A stretch of 64,000 nucleotides of DNA from VRUE01 sp046733275 (GTDB lineage: Bacteria; Actinomycetota; Thermoleophilia; Solirubrobacterales; 70-9): assembly GCA_046733275.1 (NCBI GenBank), contig JBKPOW010000052.1:1-64000 (forward strand), given 5' to 3'. The notes under the pieces were generated by a model. The model saw nothing but the letters and a program-made list of their open reading frames with translations. It had not been told where the DNA came from and did not search any database. Shown here piece after piece: positions 16,652 to 24,245 of this stretch. The translations under genes were made by a program, and so were the position numbers. The number at the start of each line of letters is the position of its first letter. Positions within the stretch are counted from its first letter, which is position 1.

Positions 16652-17281
16652 CGAGATGCGAGCCCAACGCCAGCGCGGAAAGCACTTCCGGCAGCGGCCT
16701 TCTTGTTCGCCGACATCGCCTGCTTCACCTCCTTTACGGAGGTGCACGGGGACGCCCGCGCAGCCGAGCTGGCCTGGCGTATGCGGCTAGGCGTCGAGGG
16801 GCAGTTGGGTCATGATGCTCACGTCGTCAAGACGCTTGGGGACGCTGTCATGGTCAGGGTCGCCGATCCGGCTGAGGCCACCGCGGCTGGCCTCCGGATA
16901 GTTTCGCGGGCGTTGCCCGCAGCGGGTGACCCGCCGATTCGGGTGGGCATCCACTGTGGTGCGGCGATCGAGACAGATGGCGACTTCATTGGAGCGGCTG
17001 TCAATCTAGCCGCTCGTGTTGCCGCGCAGGCGGCGCCAGGCGAGGTCCTGACCACGGCGGACGTGGCAATCGCGGCTCGCGAACGCGGCATGCGGCTGGA
17101 CGAGTTGGGCGAGCACAGACTCCGAAACGTGGCCAGGCCGGTGCTCCTCTACGCGGCGCGAGGCGGGCTGGAAACCAGCGAGTGCCGTCGGGGGTCGGCG
17201 TCCGATTACACGTCGCGACGCATGCGTCTGGAGCCAATGGCCCTTGGGGAGGGAAAGGAGGCGGTGGATGTCGGGGCCTGA
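16637..17281 (+). CDS. Class III adenylate/guanylate cyclase
   Basis: 214 residues from ATG 16637, inside the inverted repeat. The cyclase homology domain spans about residues 20-175: LFADIACFTSFTEVHGD with metal Asp26, VKTLGDAVMVRV with metal Asp69, RVGIHCGAAIETDGDFIGAAVNLAARVAA with the catalytic Asn/Arg. It is a compact soluble cyclase with no receptor domain, so its signal input is unknown. The specificity (ATP versus GTP) cannot be fixed by eye. It overlaps the PspC gene's start by 14 bp, so it is expressed with the envelope-stress genes that follow. Confidence 0.85.
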   Translation: MLEVARDASPTPARKALPAAAFLFADIACFTSFTEVHGDARAAELAWRMRLGVEGQLGHDAHVVKTLGDAVMVRVADPAEATAAGLRIVSRALPAAGDPPIRVGIHCGAAIETDGDFIGAAVNLAARVAAQAAPGEVLTTADVAIAARERGMRLDELGEHRLRNVARPVLLYAARGGLETSECRRGSASDYTSRRMRLEPMALGEGKEAVDVGA

Positions 17282-18413
17282 GGGCAAGCACGGCCGCTCT
17301 TCGCGTCGCCGCCTCGTCCGATCTCGCCGAGGGCGCCTTATCGGCGGCGTCTGCAGCGGCCTGGGAGATCACTTCGGTGTCGACCCGATCCTCCTTCGCA
17401 TCGCGTTTGTGGCGCTTGCGATCTTCTCGGGGGCGGGACTCGCGCTCTACCTGGCGTTCCTCCTGCTGGTGCCCGAAGAGGGGGTCAGCCATCCGCCCAT
17501 TCGCTTGCGCCGCTCGTCATGGGTGAGCATCCTCGGCGTAGCGGCGATTCTCGCGGCGGCGGGGGTGGCCCTGGACTCTGCGGCTCACGGGACGCTGGGA
17601 ACAGCCTGGGGCGTTTGCGCCGGTCTGGGGTCGATCGCGCTGGTCGGGGTCGTTGCGGTTGTGGTTTGGCGGCGATCGCGCCCGCGGCGTGGGGAGCAGA
17701 GCCGGCCAAGCGCCGATCGCCGACTGGTGAGCTGTCTCGCTCTCATGACGGCCGTCGCAGCGGCGGTCGCCCTGGCGGTAGCGGCAGGGGTGTGGCTTGC
17801 CGGCACCGATGGGCTGCTCGCGGGCTGGGCCGTGGTCGCGATCGGTGCGGCGCTGGCCGTCACGGCGTTCGCCGGGGGGGCCCGGTGGCTGGCACTGCCG
17901 GCCGTCGCCTTTGTCATCGCGGTGGCTGTCACGGCAGCGGCCGGCGTCGACCTCCATGGTGGCGTCGGCGATCGCGCCTACCGTCCGACCACGCTGAGAG
18001 AGGTGCACGATGGGTACCAGCTCGGCGCCGGGAGGCTCGAGATCGACCTGCGTGAGGTCAAGTTTCCGGCCGGATACACGCATCTACGGGTCCGTTTGGG
18101 CGTGGGAGAAGTCGTCGTCCTCGTGCCAAAGGACGTCTGTGTGGCGACCCGAGCGCGAGTTGGCGGGGGTTACGCGGGAGCGCTCGACCGCCAGGCTTGG
18201 GGGCTCGATGTCGACTGGGTGAGTCGACCCCCCTCGCCGCAGTCGGTGCCTCACCTGGCGCTGGACGCCCATCTCGGGCTCGGGGCTCTATACGTGGTGG
18301 ATCGCCCCCTCGGTCAGCGCTGGGGCTGGGGATCCGAAGGCGGCAGCGGCTTTGAGCCCGGCGCCTACGGCACCAACGAAGCCTGCTACACCGAACGGGT
18401 GAGCAGCCGATGA
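17268..18413 (+). CDS. PspC-domain membrane protein with LiaF-like C-terminus
   Basis: 381 residues from ATG 17268 with GGAGG at 17257-17261. Residues about 12-70 are a PspC domain (GRLIGGVCSGLGDHFGVDP and a first membrane helix ending LLLVPEEG). Five or so further membrane helices follow. The C-terminal ~110 residues (LEIDLREVKFPAGYTHLRV, GVGEVVVLVPKDVCV) resemble the soluble domain of LiaF/YvqF-type envelope sensors. It is likely the membrane sensor or inhibitor partner for the histidine kinase two genes downstream. Confidence 0.82.
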   Translation: MSGPEGKHGRSSRRRLVRSRRGRLIGGVCSGLGDHFGVDPILLRIAFVALAIFSGAGLALYLAFLLLVPEEGVSHPPIRLRRSSWVSILGVAAILAAAGVALDSAAHGTLGTAWGVCAGLGSIALVGVVAVVVWRRSRPRRGEQSRPSADRRLVSCLALMTAVAAAVALAVAAGVWLAGTDGLLAGWAVVAIGAALAVTAFAGGARWLALPAVAFVIAVAVTAAAGVDLHGGVGDRAYRPTTLREVHDGYQLGAGRLEIDLREVKFPAGYTHLRVRLGVGEVVVLVPKDVCVATRARVGGGYAGALDRQAWGLDVDWVSRPPSPQSVPHLALDAHLGLGALYVVDRPLGQRWGWGSEGGSGFEPGAYGTNEACYTERVSSR

Positions 18414-18601
18414 GCCGATCGCCGAATGTCACCTCGCTGGTGGCTGGTCTCCTCGTCATTGCACTGGGAGCGCTCGTCGTGATGAATGCTGACGGCAGCC
18501 TCGATCTCGGCTTTGCCTACATGGGGCCTGCCCTCGTTGCCGCGCTGGGGGTTGTCCTCCTCGCCAGCGGCCTTGCGGCGCGGGGGCGTCGCCCAAACTG
18601 A
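18410..18601 (+). CDS. Small two-helix membrane protein
   Basis: 63 residues; ATG 18410 overlaps the previous stop (ATGA). Two hydrophobic segments (VTSLVAGLLVIALGALVVM and FAYMGPALVAALGVVLLASGLA) are joined by a short loop; the tail is basic (ARGRRPN). It lies exactly between the PspC gene and the kinase in the operon. No family recognised; a role as a small partner of the membrane sensor is an inference from position. Confidence 0.7.
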   Translation: MSRSPNVTSLVAGLLVIALGALVVMNADGSLDLGFAYMGPALVAALGVVLLASGLAARGRRPN

Positions 18602-18602
18602 G

Positions 18603-19649
18603 ATGGCCGAAGGGAACGGTTCATCGCCAGGCGGCCGGTCGCGCGGCGGCTACAGGATCGCGGGCGGCGTGGGCCTGCTGATGGGCGGCGGGCTCCTGCT
18701 GGTACGTGCGGCAGGGCCCTGGCCTGGGGACGGGGTGGTCTGGCCAGCCGCGGTTGCGGCCGCGGGCGGGTTCCTGATCTGGCGGGCGCCTGCCATCGCG
18801 CCGCACCGGCGTCGTGGCTGGGCAGCGCACAGCCCCGACTCGCCGCCGCTTCCGCGCTCCCTCCCCGCGAGAGCGCTCCGCCGGCCGGAAGTCAGCCTCG
18901 GTGGCCTCGGCGTCGCGCTCGTTCTCGCCGGGGGGCTCGCCTTCCTCTGGGCGAATGGCGCGATTCGGCCGGCGGGAGAAGCGGTGCTCGCCGGCCTCGC
19001 CGTACTTGTCGCGATCGCATTGATCTTCGCTCCGTCCTGGCGACGCCTCGTCGATAGTCTGGCGGCCGAGAAAGCCGAGCGCATTCGCTCTCAGGAGCGC
19101 GCGGACGTCGGTGCCCACCTGCACGACTCGGTGCTTCAGACGTTGACGCTGATCCAGCAGAACGCGGAGGACCCGAAGCAGGTCACCTCGCTGGCCCGCC
19201 GGCAAGAGCGCGATCTGCGCGCTTGGCTGGCCGATGGGGACCCCGCTGAAGCGGGCAATCGACTAGCCGCCGCGCTTGAGGTAGCGGCCGCCGAGGTCGA
19301 GGAGATCGCTGGTAGCTCGATCGAGGTTGTGGTTGTCGGCGATTGCTCGCTCGACGAGAGGGCGGTGGCCGTGCTCGCGGCCGCACGCGAGGCGATGCTC
19401 AACGCTGCGAAGTTCGGCGACGAAAAGCCGGTATCGGTCTTCGCCGAGGTCGAGCAGGACGGCATCCGGGTCTTCGTCCGCGACCGCGGCCCCGGCTTCG
19501 ATCCGGCCAGCGCGCCGGCGGCGCGGCGTGGCGTGCGGGAGTCGATCATCGGGCGAATGAGCCGTGCCGGAGGCAGGGCGACGGTGCGCTCCTCGTCGGC
19601 CGGGGGAACGGAGGTCGAGATCACGGTGAGTCGCAAAGGAAGGTCGTGA
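18603..19649 (+). CDS. Sensor histidine kinase (NarL/LiaS type, HisKA_3)
   Basis: 348 residues from ATG 18603, one base after the previous stop. The N-terminal ~150 residues hold about four membrane helices with short loops, so the kinase probably senses within the membrane or through partners. The dimerisation/phosphotransfer segment RIRSQERADVGAHLHDSVLQ places the phospho-accepting His at about residue 174. The ATPase part includes EAMLNAAKFG (N box) and VRDRGPGFDPASAP (G1). The partner regulator overlaps its end by 4 bp. Confidence 0.88.
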   Translation: MAEGNGSSPGGRSRGGYRIAGGVGLLMGGGLLLVRAAGPWPGDGVVWPAAVAAAGGFLIWRAPAIAPHRRRGWAAHSPDSPPLPRSLPARALRRPEVSLGGLGVALVLAGGLAFLWANGAIRPAGEAVLAGLAVLVAIALIFAPSWRRLVDSLAAEKAERIRSQERADVGAHLHDSVLQTLTLIQQNAEDPKQVTSLARRQERDLRAWLADGDPAEAGNRLAAALEVAAAEVEEIAGSSIEVVVVGDCSLDERAVAVLAAAREAMLNAAKFGDEKPVSVFAEVEQDGIRVFVRDRGPGFDPASAPAARRGVRESIIGRMSRAGGRATVRSSSAGGTEVEITVSRKGRS

Positions 19650-20302
19650 GCGTCGTGGCATCCCCGCGAGTCCTGATCGTCGACGATCACGCCCTCTTCC
19701 GGGCGGGAGTTCGCCAGGCGCTCGACAAGGAGATTGAGGTCGTCGGGGAGTGCGGGACGGTGGATGAAGCCGTCAGGGCAATCGGGGGGCTCGAGCCGGA
19801 CGTCGTTCTGCTCGATGTCCACATGCCAGCCGGTGGTGGAGTCGAGGTGATACGGCGGGTGGCGGAGAGCCGGCCGCAGGTTCGCTTTTTGGCGCTCTCG
19901 GTCAGCGATGCGGCCGAGGATGTGATCGCGGTCATTCGCGCGGGCGCCCGCGGCTACGTCACCAAGACGATCTCCACGGCCGAGCTGATCGACGCGGTGC
20001 GCCGTGTGAACGAGGGAGACGCCGTCTTCTCACCTCGACTGGCCGGCTTCGTGCTCGACGCGTTCGCCGACGAGTTCTCGCCTGCGCAGGTGGACCCCGA
20101 GCTTGACCTGCTGACGCCACGTGAGCGAGAGGTGCTGCAGCACATCGCACGCGGGTACATGTACAAGGAGATCGCTGCCCAATTGGGAATCTCAGTGAAG
20201 ACCGTCGAGGCGCACGTATCCGCCGTGCTTCGCAAGCTCCAGCTATCCAGTCGCCATGAGCTGAGCCGCTGGGCGACTCAGCGGCGGCTGGTCGAGGAGT
20301 AA
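19646..20302 (+). CDS. LuxR/NarL-family response regulator
   Basis: 218 residues from GTG 19646 (GTGA overlap with the kinase). The receiver domain (about 7-125) has the acidic pair D13-D14, phospho-acceptor Asp57 in VVLLDVHMP and the conserved Lys in YVTKTIS. The C-terminal LuxR HTH (about 150-210) has LLTPREREVLQHIARGYMYKEIAAQLG and VKTVEAHVSAVLRKLQ. With the PspC protein and kinase it forms a complete LiaRS-like envelope-stress system carried on the mobile region. Confidence 0.92.
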   Translation: MSVVASPRVLIVDDHALFRAGVRQALDKEIEVVGECGTVDEAVRAIGGLEPDVVLLDVHMPAGGGVEVIRRVAESRPQVRFLALSVSDAAEDVIAVIRAGARGYVTKTISTAELIDAVRRVNEGDAVFSPRLAGFVLDAFADEFSPAQVDPELDLLTPREREVLQHIARGYMYKEIAAQLGISVKTVEAHVSAVLRKLQLSSRHELSRWATQRRLVEE

Positions 20303-20384
20303 GCAGGCCTCACCGGTCGCCGGATGCGGTTGTCGGTAGACGTGATCCTTGTTCACCGTGCTTCCCGGCGGTGTCTTTACGGAA

Positions 20385-20557
20385 TCAAACCGTCATCTCG
20401 GATCTCGGGCACTCCAATGCCGGAGTGCCCGAATCGCTGCATATCGGCTCACATCCGCCACATATTGTTTTTTTGATCGAGGCAGTCTATCCGCTTGGCA
20501 CGAAATCCCTGCAAATAAACACTATTCGCTGTCTGCCGACTTGGGAGACCGGCCTAA
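20385..20557 (+). repeat. Element right-end repeat RE1, preceding attachment copy 2
   Basis: It contains the hairpin TCGGGCACTCC / GGAGTGCCCGA (20405-20415 and 20422-20432), TCGCTGCATATCGGC, ACATCCGCCACA, then GAAATCCCTGCAA, TATTCGCTG and GGCCTAA directly before the attachment copy. The same order of blocks is found at 24040-24202 in front of attachment copy 3. The hairpin differs from the others by a paired C-to-G exchange at its base, so the pairing is conserved. The noncoding stretch 20303-20384 holds nothing else recognised. Confidence 0.72.
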
Positions 20558-20600
20558 TTGCCATGCAGAAGGTCGAGGGTTCGAATCCCTTCAGCCGCTT
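20558..20600 (+). other. Attachment site copy 2 (perfect 43-bp copy of the tRNA-Gly 3' end)
   Basis: Identical to 3339-3381, beginning with TTGCCATGCAGAAGG and ending CAGCCGCTT, but with no 5' tRNA half before it, so it cannot be a tRNA gene. It marks the junction between E1 and E2. Confidence 0.9.
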
Positions 20601-20710
20601 TTTCGCAAATGCCCTGCACGTGGGGGGGGTCGGGCTCGGCGCGGGTCGCCGAAACAAGATCAAACCATCCCCGCATATCGCCTCCATTTTGGGCACTAGT
20701 TGGCCCGCCC
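20601..20710 (+). repeat. Element left-end repeat LE2
   Basis: After the attachment copy come TTTCGCAAATGCCCTGCACG, TCGCCGAAACAAGATCAAAC, ATATCGCCTCCATTTTGGGCACTAGT. The same run follows attachment copy 3 at 24246-24360, and its second half follows tRNA-Gly at 3436-3480. The ACTAGT centre of the palindrome is present, but its right arm is altered. Nothing else is seen before the transposase remnant at 20793. Confidence 0.7.
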
Positions 20711-20792
20711 ACACACGTTGTGAACGCCTGAGAGGCATCCGGGCCCTCCAAGAGTCTTGTGGTTCTGACGCCCAAGCAAGAGGAGGACCCGG

Positions 20793-21131
20793 ATGAAGGT
20801 TCACGGTAACGCTGCTCTCGGACCAGCGGGAAGTCTCGCGCTGGTGCAGGCGACAGCTCATCGCTGGTGGCACCGTTGGCGAATGGCGAACGATGAGGAG
20901 CGTCGCGCCGGTCGCCGGGTGGCGGATCGGCCAAGCACACCGCACCGCCATCCTCGACGCCTCACCCCGGCTGAGGAGGAGTCGATCCTGCGTGCCCGCC
21001 GTGAGACCCGGCCTCGGCCCGGGCCGAGGCCGGGGACCTCTGGCCGAGGTCTGCCGTCGGCCGCGCTCGACCTGTTGGAGCGGGCGAAGGACTACGCCAA
21101 GGCCGAGCAGCTCGGGCTAGAGCTGACTTAG
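20793..21131 (+). pseudogene. IS481-family transposase N-terminal remnant
   Basis: The frame opens MKVHGNAALGPAGSLALVQ, the usual IS481 N-terminus, then jumps directly to ATAHRWWHRWRMANDEERRAG, lacking about 20 residues of the first HTH. RLTPAEEESILRARRETRPRPG is also typical. The DDE catalytic core is absent; the last ~30 residues (SAALDLLERAKDYAKAEQ) are unrelated. It is an inactive leftover at the left side of E2. Confidence 0.7.
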
Positions 21132-21166
21132 CAAGCGAGTTCCTTCAGCCACTCGGCCACCTCTCC
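21128..21166 (-). pseudogene. 5' half of a tRNA-Ser(GCU) gene
   Basis: Read on the minus strand this is GGAGAGG TG GCCGAGTGGCTGAAGGA followed by ACTCGC and TTGCTAA: the acceptor 5' strand, D arm, anticodon 5' stem and anticodon loop (GCT) of a serine tRNA. It stops exactly at the end of the anticodon loop; the variable arm, T arm and 3' acceptor are missing downstream (toward 21100). It is not functional. Such a fragment is what remains when recombination occurs at the anticodon loop. Confidence 0.72.
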
Positions 21167-21210
21167 GAGCCCGAAACCATAGCGTCGCCCATGGGGGTGC
21201 GGCTCGCTGG

Positions 21211-22644
21211 TCAGGAATGCCGTGAGCGAATGACCACGCGGGCCCCGCGCGAGGGGCTCATCGTCACGTTGCGATGCAGGGCGCGCTCGGGAGCCGGATC
21301 CTCGGCTTCGAGGTCGAGACGGCGTGCCATCGCCTCCAAGACGACGCGCTGCTCGGCCATCGCCAGCGCCGCGCCGAGGCAGCGGCGGATGCCACCACCG
21401 AAGGGGATCCACTCATAGGTCCCGGGCTTGCGCCCGAGCCAGCGCTCGGGGCGGAACTCGAACGGCTCGCGATAGAGGTCCTCGCGGTGATGGACGAGCA
21501 GAACGCTGATCAGCAGCTGGGTCTCGGGGGGCACCGCGTAGGGCCCGAGGCGCCAGGGGACCTTCACCTGCCGGCCGATCATCGGGATCACCGGTCGCGA
21601 GCGCATCGCCTCGACGATCGTCGCCTCTAGCTGCTCGGCCGAGTCGCCTTCGCTGCGGACCGTCTCGCGCAGGGCCTCGTGCGCGGCCGGGTTGCGGACC
21701 AGCCGCTCCCAGGTCCAGGCCAGCTGATTGGCGGTGGTCTCATGCCCGGCGAGGACCAAGGTGAGAAGCTCGTCGCGCAGTTCTTTATCGCTCAGCGCCT
21801 CGCCCTCCTCGGTGCGCGCCTGCAACAGCAGCGAGAGGATGTCGCGTCGCTCGTCCAGATCATCGGCGCGGCGGCGTTGCTCGATGACGGCGTAGAACAG
21901 GCGGTCGACCAGCTCGATGCCGGCACGGACCGGGCCGACTGTCCCCTTGCGGCTGAGATCGATCAATTCGCCGATCTGCACCAAGGGCCAGGTGGAGGCC
22001 GCGGTGATCCGCTGGGTTGCGATGCGCAGCCAGTGCTCTGGTGTGCCACGTTCGGGCCTGCCATCGATACCGAAGACCCCGGCCATGATTACGTCGAGCG
22101 TTATCGCCTGCATGCTCGGCGCCAGGGCAAAGGGCTTGCCGAGTGGCCAGCCGTCGATCTCGCGTTCGACGGCGTCGGCGATCATCTGTGTGTACTGCTC
22201 GATTGCCTCGCCATGGAAGGGCGGCAGCAGCAGTTTGCGTTGACGCATGTGGCGAGGACCGACCGCGGTGAGGACCGAGTTGGGACCGATGACGACCCGC
22301 ACCGGCGAGTCACCGGTAAGCGAAGGTGCCTGCTCGGGCTTCGCGGTGAAGAGTGAGCGCACGTGGTCGGGGTGGCTGGTGATCACCGCCCCTGGGCCGG
22401 GCAACACAGCACGCATGCGGAAAACTTCGCCCAGCTCGCGCCGCGCGCGGAAGACAAACTCGATCTGGCGCTGGGTGAAGCGCAGGGTCTGGAGCGGCCG
22501 CGCCTGCATGATCGCGGGCGGCTCCGGCAGGCCCACTGCTTCGCCAGGCTCGAGTGGGCCGGCGGGGGAGGGGGGCGCCTCGCCGACGAGGCCGTTCGGG
22601 GGCTGGGTCTCGGGCGATGCTATGGGATCGGCCAGCTGGGTCAT
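21211..22644 (-). CDS. Cytochrome P450, copy in E2
   Basis: 477 residues from ATG 22644. Landmarks: HMRQRKLLLPPFHGEAIEQY, I-helix AGHETTANQLAW (about residue 299), EAMR, and FGGGIRRCLGAALAMAEQRV with the heme Cys near 420. It is homologous over its full length to the first P450 of E1 (9874-11292), including the unusual RFTQRQIEFVFRARRELG segment near the N-terminus; the two are probably the same subfamily. It lies 4 bp behind the DUF6463-like gene and under the TetR protein encoded divergently at 23062. Electron-transfer partners are not encoded nearby. Confidence 0.92.
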   Translation of the reverse strand: MTQLADPIASPETQPPNGLVGEAPPSPAGPLEPGEAVGLPEPPAIMQARPLQTLRFTQRQIEFVFRARRELGEVFRMRAVLPGPGAVITSHPDHVRSLFTAKPEQAPSLTGDSPVRVVIGPNSVLTAVGPRHMRQRKLLLPPFHGEAIEQYTQMIADAVEREIDGWPLGKPFALAPSMQAITLDVIMAGVFGIDGRPERGTPEHWLRIATQRITAASTWPLVQIGELIDLSRKGTVGPVRAGIELVDRLFYAVIEQRRRADDLDERRDILSLLLQARTEEGEALSDKELRDELLTLVLAGHETTANQLAWTWERLVRNPAAHEALRETVRSEGDSAEQLEATIVEAMRSRPVIPMIGRQVKVPWRLGPYAVPPETQLLISVLLVHHREDLYREPFEFRPERWLGRKPGTYEWIPFGGGIRRCLGAALAMAEQRVVLEAMARRLDLEAEDPAPERALHRNVTMSPSRGARVVIRSRHS

Positions 22645-22648
22645 TAGC

Positions 22649-23038
22649 TCAAAGGCGGCGGCTACGCCGGATCATCCACCAGCCGACCAGCGGCACGGCG
22701 GGAAAGCCCGAGCGCGGTATGAAGGCGGTGCTGACGGCGCCGAGCCCGATCACGGCCCGGCCGCTTCGTCGCAGCGCTCTGGCATCCCCGCGCCCCTCCG
22801 CGGCCTCGATCAGATGGCCGAGCAAGCCCATCATCGGCGCCGCGAAGAGAAACCAGAACGCCGCCGCGCGGCCGTCTTGGGAATGGGCTCGCTGAAAGAC
22901 GCCGTCTCCTACCGAGTCGGCGATCCCCTCCCTGGCCAGCTCCGCAAGCGGCTTTCGATAGGCGAAGAGCCCCCAGGCCACGTGCCCGCAGCCCATTGCC
23001 TGGATCGCCCGCCCGGGAGAGTCGATTCCGCCTGCCAT
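22649..23038 (-). CDS. Small membrane protein, DUF6463-like
   Basis: 129 residues from ATG 23038 (MAGGIDSPGRAIQAMGCGH); ATG 23059 is possible but would begin inside the operator. The pattern GHVAWGLFAYRKPL, later AAAFWFLFAAPMMGLLGHLIE and a C-terminal hydrophobic VIGLGAVSTAFIPRSGFPAVPLV, fits DUF6463-type four-helix membrane proteins of unknown function. It is the promoter-proximal gene of a two-gene unit with the P450. Confidence 0.68.
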   Translation of the reverse strand: MAGGIDSPGRAIQAMGCGHVAWGLFAYRKPLAELAREGIADSVGDGVFQRAHSQDGRAAAFWFLFAAPMMGLLGHLIEAAEGRGDARALRRSGRAVIGLGAVSTAFIPRSGFPAVPLVGWWMIRRSRRL

Positions 23039-23054
23039 GGCGGCTAGGCTAACA

Positions 23055-23070
23055 TACATACGTGCATGTA
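23055..23070. promoter_or_regulatory. Probable TetR operator overlapping the regulator's start codon
   Basis: TACATACGTGCATGTA is an imperfect palindrome (TACAT-N6-ATGTA) in the 23-bp gap between divergent genes and covers the GTG at 23062. No ribosome-binding site precedes that GTG, so the regulator mRNA may be leaderless. Confidence 0.6.
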
Positions 23071-23664
23071 AGTCAAGATGAGCGCCGCGCTCGCAGCAGT
23101 GCCGCTTTGCTCGAATCCGCCGCTCGCGGGATCTCTCGCTATGGCTACGGCAACCTCGTGCTCGAGCGCGTTGCCGCCGAGGCCGGCTACACCCGTGGCG
23201 CCATCTACCACCAGTTCGCCGGCAAGGAGGAACTTGCCCTGGCCGTGGTCGAGTGGGTCTCGGAGGGTTGGCTGGCGGAGGTGGCCGGCCCCGCCGAGGC
23301 GCTGGCGGACCCGCTGCAGGCGCTGCTCGCTCTCGCCCGCGGCCACGCCGTCTACTGCCGTCGCGACATCGCCCGGGTGCTCGTCTCCCTACGCGTCGAG
23401 TTCGGCGGTCGCGATCATCCCGTCGGCGCCGCCGTCGAGGCCGCTTATGAGACGCTCCTCGTCCTCTGCGGCGACCTGATCGCCGCGGCTCGCCATGACG
23501 GCACGATCCCCGGTGGACCGCCGCCGCGCACGATGGCGCTGGCCTTCGTCGGGGCGGTCGAAGGGCTGGTCATGCAGCTCTATGGCCACGAGCCCGATGA
23601 CGAGCTGCTGGCCGAGCGAGCCGTGCTGGGCCTTCTCGCTGCAGATCCGCCGCCCTCTGTCTGA
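23062..23664 (+). CDS. TetR family regulator of the E2 P450 module
   Basis: 200 residues from GTG 23062. The TetR HTH is clear: LVLERVAAEAGYTRGAIYHQFAG at about residues 31-53, with the usual KEELALAV continuation. The C-terminal domain carries RVLVSLRVEFGGRDHPVG and RTMALAFVGAVEGLVMQLYG. The gene is divergent from DUF6463-P450 across a gap of 23 bp containing a palindrome, so repression of both directions by one operator is expected. It is not a close copy of the E1 regulator. Confidence 0.85.
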   Translation: MHVSQDERRARSSAALLESAARGISRYGYGNLVLERVAAEAGYTRGAIYHQFAGKEELALAVVEWVSEGWLAEVAGPAEALADPLQALLALARGHAVYCRRDIARVLVSLRVEFGGRDHPVGAAVEAAYETLLVLCGDLIAAARHDGTIPGGPPPRTMALAFVGAVEGLVMQLYGHEPDDELLAERAVLGLLAADPPPSV

Positions 23665-23754
23665 GGGCCGACGGGGGCACTATGACCCTGGCGACGACGA
23701 GAAGCTTGTCCAGCCCCTGCGTCACGCCAGGCGTGACGGCCGGGAGCCGCGGCG

Positions 23755-23978
23755 TCACGCGGCGACGGTGACTCGCTCGATCTCTACCGGCCCCGGGATT
23801 GGGTCGCCGTGCGCGACGAGCGACTCGATGTAGACCTCGATCGCCTCGCGGATCATTGATAGGGCCTCTTCGCGGGTCTCGCCTGGCTCGTGCAGCCTGG
23901 GAGAGCGGGGACGGCCACGCTGAATCCACCCTCGGTCTCAGGCGTCAGCACGACCTCGTACTCGCGAGAAGTGGACAT
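23755..23978 (-). pseudogene. hicB-like antitoxin gene with one frameshift
   Basis: From ATG 23978 the frame gives STSREYEVVLTPETEGGFSV then AVPALPG; one missing base near 23906-23912 shifts the rest, which in the correct frame reads LHEPGETREEALSMIREAIE, then VYIESLVAHGDPIPGPVEIE and ends VTVAA. That is a typical short HicB antitoxin fold. No hicA toxin is present on either side, so it is an orphan remnant. A short palindrome (GTCACGCC-A-GGCGTGAC, about 23721-23737) lies just beyond its stop. Confidence 0.65.
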
Positions 23979-24039
23979 CGGGTTTTCAGCTTACCCGCCT
24001 GAGGCTGCCGATTGCGGTTGCCGGACCAGGGAAATGAAA

Positions 24040-24202
24040 CCGCCACCTCGAGTTTCGGGCACTCGAGCGCACGAGTGCCCGAATGGCTGCATATCGGCGC
24101 ACATCCGCACACATTCCCGAACCGCAGCCATCTGGGGCGCCGCTGTGAAATCCCTGCAATTGCGCATATTCGCTGTTGGCCGGGGTCAGAGACAGGCCTA
24201 AA
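24040..24202 (+). repeat. Element right-end repeat RE2, preceding attachment copy 3
   Basis: CCGCCACCTCGAGTTTCGGGC leads into the 12-bp stem TTCGGGCACTCG / CGAGTGCCCGAA (24054-24065 and 24072-24083), TGGCTGCATATCGGC, ACATCCGCACACA, GAAATCCCTGCAA, TATTCGCTG and AGGCCTAAA before attachment copy 3. The order of blocks equals that at 20385-20557, with diverged spacers, so these are homologous element ends. Confidence 0.72.
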
Positions 24203-24245
24203 TTGCCATGCAGAAGGTCGTGGGTTCGAATCCCATCAGCCGCTT
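24203..24245 (+). other. Attachment site copy 3 with a compensatory change
   Basis: It matches the 43 bp at 3339-3381 except for two bases: GAGGG becomes GTGGG and CCCTT becomes CCCAT. In the tRNA these two positions pair with each other in the T stem, so an A-T pair became a T-A pair. The copy thus derives from a working tRNA-Gly gene of a different genome rather than from random decay. It separates E2 from E3. Confidence 0.88.

Noticed and set aside
20487..20951. Minus-strand frames containing phrases like KGFEPSTFCMA near 20590 and 24240
   Set aside because: This peptide is the reverse translation of tRNA 3'-end sequence and a known annotation artefact; here it simply marks the attachment copies.
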